Positions 1 to 5,797 of a DNA stretch of 10,334 bases are shown here, piece by piece. The stretch is taken from NCBI GenBank assembly GCA_020343715.1, contig CP070808.1, positions 56,342 through 66,675 of the forward strand, written 5' to 3'. The position numbers were made by a program, and so were the translations under genes. Origin of the DNA: Thermoplasmata archaeon (GTDB lineage Archaea > Thermoplasmatota > DTKX01 > GCA-020343715). Under the pieces are notes generated by a model. The model was not told where the DNA came from, made no database searches, and saw only the letters and a list, made by a program, of their open reading frames with translations. How positions within the stretch are numbered: the stretch's first letter is position 1; each line of letters opens with the position of its first letter.

Positions 1-1275
1 GGCGTCGCTGTCCGGTCCTTTCGGTGACTCGCCCTCGGAGGTTGGCGTCCTGCGCTTGTCGGACAGGAGGACCATGCCTATTCCGACGGCCATGAGGAGG
101 ACCAGGGCACCTACGATGACGTACATCCAAAAGGTCGTGTCGCCCCCTTCCTCCTGTACCGCCTTGACGTCGGTGACCTTGAATGTGATTATCTGGTCGT
201 GACCGCCCGTCATGTGGGTGTAGGTGTCCTTGCCCATCACCGAACTGGACGGCACCTTGTTGACCTCCGTCCCCGTGACCTCAAGGGTCATGTCCTCGTC
301 GATGTAGCAGATGAGGACGTACGTGGTGGTGTTGATGTCGAAGGGGTACACCTGGTTGAACTCCAGGACCTTCGAGTCCATGTCGAGGACGTAAGTGGTC
401 TCCATCAGCAGCTCGGTGAACTCCGGAGTGAAGGCGGTGCGGAGATCGAGCCAATCCAGCACAGGGGTGTTGTTCAGGTCCGTGTCCTGGGTCATCGTCA
501 CACGCCACCGGAACTCGTTCCCCTCATGGTCGAACCCCAGTTTGACGCCCGGCTCGGGCACCTGCCAGCTGGTCCCGTTGTCGGCGGTCACCTCCAGGGT
601 CATGTTATCCATTCCCGTGGCGTTGAGGGTTGCGTTCACACTCACCAGGTCCACACCACCTCTGTAGACCTTGCTGACATAGGTGGCCGTGGAAACATTC
701 ACGGCCAAACTCAGCTCGCCATCGGTGAAGTTCCATTCCTCCAACGACGTGAGCTCCGGATCTGCGTCCTCGAAGTCGGTCTCGCTGGTGAAGTTGAGGG
801 CGTGGACCAGGTCGCGCTCGGCGTCATCGCCGAATCGCCAGTAGTGATAACCCTCGAAGCCCTCGCCCTCCTTGGGCCCGATTGCCGGGGGAGAGTCCGG
901 GTTCTGGATCGCGCTGAAATCCCCGGAGATGTATATGGTGCTACCCTGATGGGAGTAAGGCTTGACGTGGTCGAAGGTGACGTTCCTGGCCCCGGGATGT
1001 ACGTAGGTGTAGATCTCGTCAGAGTCCCATGGGACATACCAGTAGGACCTGTCGATCACCATTACCTGACGCCTGTCCTCCTCGAAGCTGGTGCTTGGGT
1101 CGTCGCCCTGTAGCACGTTGACCTGGTGGTACACCGACATGCCCACGGACGAGTCCCCCCATAGGGGGAAGGCCGCGGCACTAGGAGGGACCAGGAGCAG
1201 GACCAGTACCATCGTGGTCACCAGGATGGAGCGGCCCAATCGATTGCGAACCAGCGAACCCTTCTTGATAGGCAT
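1..1275 (-). CDS. Type I cell-surface protein, tandem paralog A (C-terminus beyond window edge)
   Basis: The minus-strand frame is open from ATG 1275-1273 to the left edge: 425 codons with no stop, so the 3' end is missing. It was read directly from the sequence. A basic start (MPIKKGSLVRNRLGRS) precedes a hydrophobic signal segment at about residues 16-36. A long acidic extracellular part follows, with several Asn-X-Ser/Thr sequons. A hydrophobic anchor lies at about 381-404, followed by KRR and a charged cytoplasmic tail. The core contains DNGTSW and, about 20 residues later, GNEFRWRV, a pattern common in beta-sandwich domains of archaeal exported proteins. It aligns along its whole length with the next gene (shared VLQGDDP, VIDR-YW-VPW, YTY, TPEF), so the two are tandem duplicates. 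The start is supported by GGAG at 1284-1287, 8 bases before ATG. Function is unknown; an envelope or substrate-binding role is only a guess. The paralog's length suggests only a few residues are missing. Confidence 0.88.
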   Translation of the reverse strand, partial: MPIKKGSLVRNRLGRSILVTTMVLVLLLVPPSAAAFPLWGDSSVGMSVYHQVNVLQGDDPSTSFEEDRRQVMVIDRSYWYVPWDSDEIYTYVHPGARNVTFDHVKPYSHQGSTIYISGDFSAIQNPDSPPAIGPKEGEGFEGYHYWRFGDDAERDLVHALNFTSETDFEDADPELTSLEEWNFTDGELSLAVNVSTATYVSKVYRGGVDLVSVNATLNATGMDNMTLEVTADNGTSWQVPEPGVKLGFDHEGNEFRWRVTMTQDTDLNNTPVLDWLDLRTAFTPEFTELLMETTYVLDMDSKVLEFNQVYPFDINTTTYVLICYIDEDMTLEVTGTEVNKVPSSSVMGKDTYTHMTGGHDQIITFKVTDVKAVQEEGGDTTFWMYVIVGALVLLMAVGIGMVLLSDKRRTPTSEGESPKGPDSDA

Positions 1276-1319
1276 GACAATCTCTCCGGGGTCCAATATT
1301 CTCCGTATCGCGCAACTCG

Positions 1320-1328
1320 TTAAATAGG
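1320..1328 (-). promoter_or_regulatory. TATA-like promoter of surface protein A
   Basis: On the minus strand an A/T-rich element reading CCTATTTAA sits about 48 bases before the ATG at 1275. That predicts a transcript start near 1297 and a leader of about 22 bases carrying the GGAG site. The spacing and core match the promoter of the downstream paralog at 2682-2690. Confidence 0.6.
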
Positions 1329-1333
1329 TTTAT

Positions 1334-1345
1334 CCAGACATCTGG
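1334..1345. promoter_or_regulatory. Candidate operator: inverted repeat upstream of surface protein A
   Basis: CCAGA-CA-TCTGG is an inverted repeat with perfect 5-base arms. It lies directly upstream of the TATA element, a usual place for an archaeal activator site or for the upstream edge of a repressor site. The motif GACATCTG inside it begins 17 bases from the start of TTAAATA, exactly as GACGTCTG does in front of the paralog. Regulation is inferred from position and conservation only. Confidence 0.4.
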
Positions 1346-1358
1346 CATATGGTGTCCA

Positions 1359-2636
1359 TCAATCCCGGGCATCACTTTCCTCTTTCGGTCCCACGGCCCT
1401 CTTCCCTGAGCCACGAAGGGAACCCATTCCGAGGAGGGCCACCAATAGGACGACCAGACCGACCAGGACCCACAAGACAGGGTTGATCCCCCCGGGCCCA
1501 GTGCCATCATGTCCACCCTCCTCGACGTCCATCGCCATGGTGATCAAGGATGCGTACTCACCGGACAGGTGCCTGTGGACGGTCTTACCCTCGTACTCCG
1601 GGTCATCCGTCATCTCCACGTCGGTGCCGTTGATGCTGAAGGGCATGTCCTCGTCGGTGTACACGTACACTATGAAACCCGTTCCGTCCCCATCGAAGGG
1701 CAGGGTGAAGTCAAACTCGACGCCCTCATCGGGGATGTCGAGGGTGTAGGAAGCCTCCAGCCACATGTCGTTGAACTCGGGGGTGTACAGCAGGTCGAAG
1801 GTCACCCGCTCCAGGGCGGGGAGCTCGGCCATCGAGCCGTCCTGATCGAAGGTGACACGCCACTTGAACTCGTTGCCGGACTCAGGGGCCTCCATGGGAC
1901 CGTCGTCCGTGACGGGGAACCAGGTCGTCCCATTGTCGACGGTTATCTCGAAGGTCATCGACCCGGTGGAGGTCCCCTCGATCGTCAGGTCCACCGTTAG
2001 GAGCTCCAAGCCAGTGCTCTCGGTCCTGCTCACGTACGTGGAGGTGTTCGTTCCGGGGAGGAGCATGAGCATCCCGCCCGACGTGTCCCAATCCTCTGCG
2101 ACCGTCAAATCCTCGTCGAACTGTCGGAAGTCCACCGTGCTGTCCACGTCCAGCTCCAAGGCCCTTCCCCTCTGGGCCCCCTCGGGGAACGTCCAGTAGT
2201 AGAAGGCCGTGTAGTTTCCCTGAGTCATCCATCCCGTCTCTGGGGGATTCTCCGGATTGGAGAGGACGGAGAACTCCCCGGACACGTACACCGACCTGCC
2301 TTCCTGTTCCATTGGGACCACGTGGTCGATGGAGATGTCCCTGGCCTCGGGGGGGATGTAGGTGTACACCTGGGAGTTGTTCCATGGGACAGACCAGTAG
2401 GTCCGGTCGATGACATGGATACGGTCCCTCGGCTCTTCCTCGGGGGTGTTGGGGTCGTCGCCCTGGAGGACCATGATCTGGTGGAAACGGGTCACGCCCA
2501 CTGACAGGTCACCGGCGGGGCAGCATGGCAGGTTCGCGCCCCAGGTCGGCGAGACGAGGGTCAATACGACCAGTACGAGAGTTATGATGAGCAGGCCCCG
2601 TCGAACCCGAGGGGCCCGTGATGTTATCCTGTCCAT
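1359..2636 (-). CDS. Type I cell-surface protein, tandem paralog B
   Basis: A complete 425-residue protein paralogous to the neighbouring gene at 1-1275. It has a basic N-terminus (residues 1-13) and a hydrophobic signal segment (about 14-33), then a mostly acidic extracellular region. DNGTTW and, further on, GNEFKWRV mark a probable beta-sandwich domain in the middle. A membrane segment lies at about 388-407, followed by a short charged tail. A Cys-Cys pair lies soon after the signal segment; it does not match a classical lipobox, so I do not call this a lipoprotein. ATG 2636-2634 is preferred because GGAG at 2645-2648 lies 8 bases upstream and a TATA-like box lies about 49 bases upstream. 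The stop at 1359-1361 leaves only 83 bases to the next start, yet that gap holds a separate promoter, so the two genes can be transcribed independently. The molecular role is not recognised; display on the outer face of the membrane is the safest statement. Confidence 0.9.
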   Translation of the reverse strand: MDRITSRAPRVRRGLLIITLVLVVLTLVSPTWGANLPCCPAGDLSVGVTRFHQIMVLQGDDPNTPEEEPRDRIHVIDRTYWSVPWNNSQVYTYIPPEARDISIDHVVPMEQEGRSVYVSGEFSVLSNPENPPETGWMTQGNYTAFYYWTFPEGAQRGRALELDVDSTVDFRQFDEDLTVAEDWDTSGGMLMLLPGTNTSTYVSRTESTGLELLTVDLTIEGTSTGSMTFEITVDNGTTWFPVTDDGPMEAPESGNEFKWRVTFDQDGSMAELPALERVTFDLLYTPEFNDMWLEASYTLDIPDEGVEFDFTLPFDGDGTGFIVYVYTDEDMPFSINGTDVEMTDDPEYEGKTVHRHLSGEYASLITMAMDVEEGGHDGTGPGGINPVLWVLVGLVVLLVALLGMGSLRGSGKRAVGPKEESDARD

Positions 2637-2681
2637 CCCATCTTCTCCAGGATCCGAATGGATACGATATCGTTGACCAGA

Positions 2682-2690
2682 TTAAATATG
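2682..2690 (-). promoter_or_regulatory. TATA-like promoter of surface protein B
   Basis: CATATTTAA on the minus strand, about 49 bases upstream of ATG 2636. This is the same geometry as the promoter of paralog A, and the neighbouring bases (plus strand TTAAATA-N-GTTT) are also shared. The predicted transcript start is near 2660. Confidence 0.6.
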
Positions 2691-2695
2691 TTTCT

Positions 2696-2711
2696 CTGGA
2701 CGTCTGTCCAG
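2696..2711. promoter_or_regulatory. Candidate operator: CTGGAC-GTCT-GTCCAG inverted repeat
   Basis: A perfect inverted repeat with 6-base arms and a 4-base spacer lies between the divergent promoters of surface protein B (minus, TATA at 2682-2690) and the HypE-like gene (plus, TATA near 2731-2742). A DNA-binding protein here could affect either gene. The embedded GACGTCTG matches the GACATCTG in front of paralog A at the same distance from TTAAATA. Confidence 0.45.
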
Positions 2712-2730
2712 TGTGAACGATTCCAAGGGA

Positions 2731-2742
2731 AAAGATATAAAC
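2731..2742 (+). promoter_or_regulatory. TATA-like promoter of the HypE-like gene
   Basis: AAAGATATAAAC is a purine/AT-rich archaeal TATA-like element. It predicts a transcript start near 2763 and a leader of about 20 bases before GTG 2783. No clear Shine-Dalgarno sequence is visible in that leader. Confidence 0.55.
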
Positions 2743-2782
2743 CACCCATCCTTCCTGGAGACCAATCATCAGATAGTACGAG

Positions 2783-3823
2783 GTGGTTAATACGAGCAAG
2801 GTAGGGAAGATAGACCTGGATACCTTCGAATCCTTCATCCGAGCCCGGTTGGGGGCGGAGGACCCGACGATCGTCGTCCCGCCCCTTACTGGCGTGGACG
2901 CTGGAGTGATAGACATCGGCAACGACCAGGTCCTCATCATAGCCGAGGACCCCATCTTCTCGGTGCCAGGCCAGCCCCTGGAGATGTTCGGCTGGTACAC
3001 TGTTCACATAGGCGCCAGCGACGTGGCCGTCATGGGGGTCAAGCCCCGTTACATGACCTATACCCTCCTCATGCCGCCGGAGACCCCTGACGAGGACTTC
3101 CGCACCATCATCGACTCCATCCACGAGAACGCCGAGGACCTGGGCATCGCCATCGCCGGTGGCCACACCGGCTACTACCCAGGGTTCATGGCACCCACCA
3201 TCGGGGGCATAACCGTCTTCGCCGTGGCGGGCAAGGACGAGTACGTGACTCCCGCGGGCGCCCAGGTGGGTGACGACGTGCTCCTGACCAAGGGACCTGC
3301 CGTAGAGGCGGCGGGCATCCTGGCAGCCCTGCAGCCCGATAAGTTGTCCGACTACCCGGACGAGATCGTGGAGCTGGCGAAGGCCCAATGCCTGCAGATG
3401 ACCGTGGTAAAGGACGCCCTCACGGCTATGGAGGCCGGCGGGGTCCACGCCATGCACGACGCCACCGAGGGCGGCGTGCGCGGAGGCCTGTTCGAGATCG
3501 CGTCCGCCAGCGGCGTCGGGATGGAGGTGGACGAGAGCCTGTTCGTCTACCCCGAGGAGATACGCGCCGTCGCCGAGGGCTTCGGGTTCGACCCCATCGA
3601 GGCCATCGCCGAGGGCACGCTGCTGCTCACTGTGGACCCGGACCACTCGCAGGCCGTGCTCGCGGCCCTTGAGGGCGTGGACATCGCTGCGTCGGTCATC
3701 GGGACGTGCACTGACGACGTGTCCACGCGGACGATCAAGCGGCGCGACGGCTCAATGGAGGAGCTGTACATTCCCGTCCAGGACCCCTTCTGGCCCCTGT
3801 TCTTCGAGGCCTTGGGAGGTTAA
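2783..3823 (+). CDS. AIR synthase-related / HypE-like ATP-binding protein
   Basis: A 346-residue protein of the PurM/SelD/HypE/ThiL superfamily, whose members bind ATP and activate amides, carbamoyl groups or similar substrates. Visible signatures in order: GVDAGVIDIGNDQVLIIAEDP (about 37-57), the region of the first ATP/Mg-binding acidic residues; GASDVAVMGVKPRYM (about 78-92), equivalent to the 'NDLAVMGA-P' motif of HypE; GGHTGYYPG; GDDVLLTKG; and HDATEGGVRGGLFEIA, the counterpart of the HypE 'D-T-GG' motif. The usual C-terminal Pro-Arg-Ile-Cys of HypE is absent: the protein ends in FFEALGG. It therefore probably does not make the thiocarbamate/cyano group of [NiFe] hydrogenase, and no other hyp gene is in the window. 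GTG 2783 is the only start compatible with the family N-terminus and the promoter. The substrate is unknown. Superfamily assignment is firm, the specific function is not. Confidence 0.9.
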   Translation: MVNTSKVGKIDLDTFESFIRARLGAEDPTIVVPPLTGVDAGVIDIGNDQVLIIAEDPIFSVPGQPLEMFGWYTVHIGASDVAVMGVKPRYMTYTLLMPPETPDEDFRTIIDSIHENAEDLGIAIAGGHTGYYPGFMAPTIGGITVFAVAGKDEYVTPAGAQVGDDVLLTKGPAVEAAGILAALQPDKLSDYPDEIVELAKAQCLQMTVVKDALTAMEAGGVHAMHDATEGGVRGGLFEIASASGVGMEVDESLFVYPEEIRAVAEGFGFDPIEAIAEGTLLLTVDPDHSQAVLAALEGVDIAASVIGTCTDDVSTRTIKRRDGSMEELYIPVQDPFWPLFFEALGG

Positions 3824-3845
3824 GCATAGCCTAAGGTCTGGACAG

Positions 3846-3879
3846 TTAAAGAAAGGTGGCCCCCGGCACGGGGCCGGGG
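3846..3879 (-). terminator. Candidate intrinsic-type terminator for the DUF1059 gene
   Basis: Perfect 7-base arms CCCCGGC (3861-3867) and GCCGGGG (3873-3879) enclose a 5-base loop. Read on the minus strand, the hairpin is followed after six bases by TTTCTTTAA (3854-3846). A stable stem plus T-rich tract just after the minus-strand gene at 3930-4124 is terminator-like. Archaeal termination usually depends more on the T-tract than on the stem, so the call is moderate. On the plus strand no T-tract follows. Confidence 0.4.
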
Positions 3880-3888
3880 ACCGGAGGC

Positions 3889-3907
3889 CGCCGGATATGG
3901 TCCGGCG
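3889..3907. repeat. GC-rich hairpin: CGCCGGA-TATGG-TCCGGCG
   Basis: A perfect 7-base inverted repeat with a 5-base loop, 9 bases from the neighbouring hairpin at 3861-3879. It lies between the convergent ends of the HypE-like gene (stop 3823) and the DUF1059 gene (stop 3930). No T-tract adjoins it on either strand, so it could be part of a folded 3' UTR, a roadblock structure or a small RNA rather than a terminator. Confidence 0.4.
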
Positions 3908-3929
3908 AAAGGGAAGTCTAGAGCGTCAA

Positions 3930-4124
3930 TCAGCACTCCTGATGGTGCTTGACAACTTTCTTGTAGGTCTCCATCTCCTCGTCACTGATCTCGGAGATGT
4001 TGTGGACCTTGGTGGTGTGGTCGAGGGCGTCCTCCCACATCTCGTCCATGGTGTGGCCTTTCGCTACATAGTTGCACTGGATTCCCGTGTCGCTGCACGC
4101 AAGGGTGTAACATTCGTGTTCCAT
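3930..4124 (-). CDS. DUF1059 small Cys/His-rich protein
   Basis: A 64-residue protein with the DUF1059 pattern (predicted small metal-binding proteins): Cys10, GIQCNYVAKG (15-23, Cys17), then TMDEMWEDALDH (25-36) and VHNIS (40-44). Cys5, His36, His41, His60, His61 and the terminal Cys64 are further potential ligands; the HHQEC ending is unusual and could close a metal or disulfide site. The family's function is not established, and metal binding is a prediction. GAGG at 4132-4135 lies 7 bases before ATG 4124, which fixes the start. The gene is transcribed away from the thioredoxin-like gene, and the 205-base gap between them holds both promoters. A terminator-like hairpin follows at 3846-3879. 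Being small and monocistronic suits a soluble cytoplasmic protein. Confidence 0.85.
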   Translation of the reverse strand: MEHECYTLACSDTGIQCNYVAKGHTMDEMWEDALDHTTKVHNISEISDEEMETYKKVVKHHQEC

Positions 4125-4200
4125 CGTATCGCCTCGTACGGAAGGGTTTCTGGACAGGATCTCCTCCCCCTCCGTCTCAATGATGTTTCGACAATCAAGG

Positions 4201-4210
4201 TCCTATTATA
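4201..4210 (-). promoter_or_regulatory. Probable TATA box of the DUF1059 gene
   Basis: TATAATAGGA on the minus strand is the best A/T-rich element upstream of ATG 4124. It predicts a transcript start near 4180 and a leader of about 55 bases, longer than for the other genes here. The leader contains CTGGACAG (plus strand 4150-4157). Confidence 0.4.
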
Positions 4211-4271
4211 GTTGTCACCGAACCAGGTGAGAAGGGACAAACCTAAATTTCCCTTATCTTGAAGGCTCAAA

Positions 4272-4281
4272 GGATATATAG
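4272..4281 (+). promoter_or_regulatory. TATA box of the thioredoxin-PDH gene cluster
   Basis: GGATATATAG on the plus strand is the strongest TATA-like element in the window. It predicts a transcript start near 4300-4305, just before the GAGGTG ribosome-binding site at 4318-4323. No equally good promoter is visible between the thioredoxin-like gene and E1-alpha (4600-4681), so this element may drive the whole cluster. Confidence 0.6.
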
Positions 4282-4317
4282 AAGGGCCTGATATTTGGGT
4301 TCGAAAAGATTTTGGGT

Positions 4318-4323
4318 GAGGTG
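4318..4323 (+). promoter_or_regulatory. Shine-Dalgarno GAGGTG deciding the thioredoxin-like start
   Basis: GAGGTG is followed by six bases and then GTG at 4330-4332, an ideal spacing. The alternative starts TTG 4312 and GTG 4321 lie before or inside this site and are less likely. Confidence 0.6.
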
Positions 4324-4329
4324 AAACAC

Positions 4330-4599
4330 GTGGGCGATACCAATCTCATCGAGTTCTACGGGGCCGAGTGCGACCACTGCGCGATGGTGGCCGGGTTCCT
4401 CGACAGGATCGAGGAGGAGGAGGGTGTGAAGGTGAACAGGCTCGAGGTATGGCACAACTCCGCCAACCAGCAGAAGTTCTTCCAGCTGGGTCAGGGCAAG
4501 TGCGGTGGTGTGCCCTTCCTGATCAACACCGACACCGGAGCTTTCCTCTGCGGACCCAAGGACTACGACAAGGTGCGCGACTGGGCACTGGGCAAGTAG
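4330..4599 (+). CDS. Thioredoxin/glutaredoxin-like small redox protein
   Basis: An 89-residue single-domain protein (95 if TTG 4312 is used). LIEFYGAECDHC holds a CxxC active site at Cys14-Asp15-His16-Cys17. After about 40 residues comes GGVPFLIN with the thioredoxin-fold cis-proline at Pro62. Cys58 and Cys74 are two extra cysteines flanking the cis-Pro loop. The Cys-Asp-His-Cys active site differs from the Cys-Gly-Pro-Cys of classical thioredoxin. The N-terminal beta-alpha unit is short, as in minimal archaeal thioredoxin/glutaredoxin-like proteins. No signal peptide is present, so it is cytoplasmic. It lies 82 bases upstream of the E1-alpha gene on the same strand with no clear intervening promoter, suggesting co-transcription with the pyruvate dehydrogenase genes. 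The target is unknown: disulfide reduction is the expected chemistry, and a link to the complex is inferred only from position. Confidence 0.85.
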   Translation: MGDTNLIEFYGAECDHCAMVAGFLDRIEEEEGVKVNRLEVWHNSANQQKFFQLGQGKCGGVPFLINTDTGAFLCGPKDYDKVRDWALGK

Positions 4600-4668
4600 G
4601 GACCTGGTCAATACCGACCGATGGCCACTCGCCCCCAATCGCGGTACCCACCAGACCGCATCCTGAGA

Positions 4669-4673
4669 AGGAG
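4669..4673 (+). promoter_or_regulatory. Shine-Dalgarno AGGAG deciding the E1-alpha start
   Basis: AGGAG lies 8 bases before ATG 4682 but only 2 bases before the in-frame GTG at 4676. ATG 4682 is therefore the better start. Confidence 0.55.
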
Positions 4674-4681
4674 AAGTGAGT

Positions 4682-5797
4682 ATGATAGTCGACGAGTACG
4701 ACCCCCTCGACGGGAAGATGTTCCAAGTGATAGACAGGGACGGGGCCCTCGTGGGCGAGGACCCAGACCTGCCCGAGGACCTCCTTAAGGACATGTACAG
4801 GTGGATGCTGCTCACCCGCATGGCCGACGAGAAGGCCGTGAAGCTGCAGCGGCAGGGCCGGATGGGGACCTACGCCCCCAGCAAGGGCCAGGAGGCTGCC
4901 CAGGTGGGCTCGGCCCTGGCCATGGAGGACGACGATTGGCTCTTCCCTGCCTTCCGGGAGCTGGGTGCCTACATGATCCGGGGATTCTCGCTGGAGTACG
5001 ACCTGATGTACTTCATGGGCGACCCCCGGGGCAACCAGATACCCGAGGACGCCCTGAGCATGCCCATATACGTCCCCGTGGGGACCCAGATACCCCAGGC
5101 GGTTGGCTTCGCCCACGCCATGCGCTACCACGAGGTGCCGGACGTGGTGATGGCCTACATCGGCGACGGGGGGACGTCCGCGGGTGACTTCCACGAGGGC
5201 ATGAACATGGCAGGGGTACTGAAGGCCCCCATGGTCGTGGTAATCAACAACAACCAGTGGGCCATCAGCGTTCCCCGTAGCAAACAGACCGCCTCTCCGA
5301 CCCTGGCCCAGAAGGCCGTGGCCTACGGCCTCCCGGGCGTCCAGGTGGACGGCAACGACGTATTGGCAATGTACCTGGCCACCAAGGAGGCCATCGACAG
5401 GGCCCGGAGCGGGGACGGTCCCACGCTGATAGAGGCGGTGACCTATCGGCTCCTCATGCACACCACCGCCGACGACCCCACCAGGTACCGCACCGACGAG
5501 GAGCAGGCCGAGTGGGAGTCCCGAGACCCCTTAAAGCGCTTCCGGGCCTACTTGGAGACGCGGGGGATCTGGACCCCCGAGTGGCATGGGGAGATGGAGG
5601 CGGACGCCAAGGCCACCATCGACTCGGCCATCGAGAAGGCCGAGAACCTCACCGAGCTGTCCCCGGAGGTCCTCTTCGAGCACATGTTCGAGGAGATGCC
5701 CGACAACCTTCTGGAGCAGCTGGAGTACCTGGAGGAGAGCCTGGCGAACAAGGAGATCGAGGAGGATGCCGAGCAGATCCAGGGGGGCTTCCCGTGA
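4682..5797 (+). CDS. pdhA: Pyruvate dehydrogenase E1 component, alpha subunit
   Basis: A 371-residue thiamine-diphosphate-dependent subunit which, with E1-beta, decarboxylates a 2-oxoacid and reductively acylates the lipoyl group of E2. The ThDP/Mg motif is clear: GDG at 161-163, EG-N-A in FHEGMNMAG, and NNN at 189-191. RQGRMGTYAPSKGQEAAQ near residues 59-76, RGNQIP, and DDPTRYRTDEE with DPLKRFRAYLE further on closely resemble pyruvate-type E1-alpha of Bacillus rather than branched-chain E1-alpha. This favours pyruvate as substrate, but homology alone cannot prove it. The loop SKQTASPTLAQKA lies where the conserved ThDP-contacting loop sits in relatives. The length is normal for the family. 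ATG 4682 is chosen over GTG 4676 because of the AGGAG spacing. The TGA stop overlaps the GTG start of E1-beta by four bases (GTGA), implying translational coupling. Confidence 0.95.
   Translation: MIVDEYDPLDGKMFQVIDRDGALVGEDPDLPEDLLKDMYRWMLLTRMADEKAVKLQRQGRMGTYAPSKGQEAAQVGSALAMEDDDWLFPAFRELGAYMIRGFSLEYDLMYFMGDPRGNQIPEDALSMPIYVPVGTQIPQAVGFAHAMRYHEVPDVVMAYIGDGGTSAGDFHEGMNMAGVLKAPMVVVINNNQWAISVPRSKQTASPTLAQKAVAYGLPGVQVDGNDVLAMYLATKEAIDRARSGDGPTLIEAVTYRLLMHTTADDPTRYRTDEEQAEWESRDPLKRFRAYLETRGIWTPEWHGEMEADAKATIDSAIEKAENLTELSPEVLFEHMFEEMPDNLLEQLEYLEESLANKEIEEDAEQIQGGFP

Noticed and set aside
199..1113. 304-codon plus-strand open frame opposite surface protein A
   Set aside because: It is antisense to a protein with clear signal peptide, anchor and full-length paralog. 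High GC leaves few stops; the translation is low-complexity and has no promoter or ribosome-binding site.
2624..3646. 340-codon minus-strand open frame opposite the HypE-like gene
   Set aside because: The plus strand encodes a recognisable enzyme with conserved motifs. The antisense product is His/Gly/Asp-rich and matches nothing.
3846..3910. tRNA or known structured RNA in the hairpin region
   Set aside because: No acceptor stem, T-loop (GTTCGA) or anticodon arm can be drawn; only two simple hairpins are supported.
4523..5461. Long minus-strand open frame opposite E1-alpha
   Set aside because: Shadow of the E1-alpha gene; Gly/His/Val-rich composition typical of an antisense frame in GC-rich DNA.
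5512..5793. Possible N-terminal extension of E1-beta
   Set aside because: The stretch is E1-alpha coding sequence read out of frame. E1-beta homology starts at MVEALNSAF and family length fits a start at 5794-5809.
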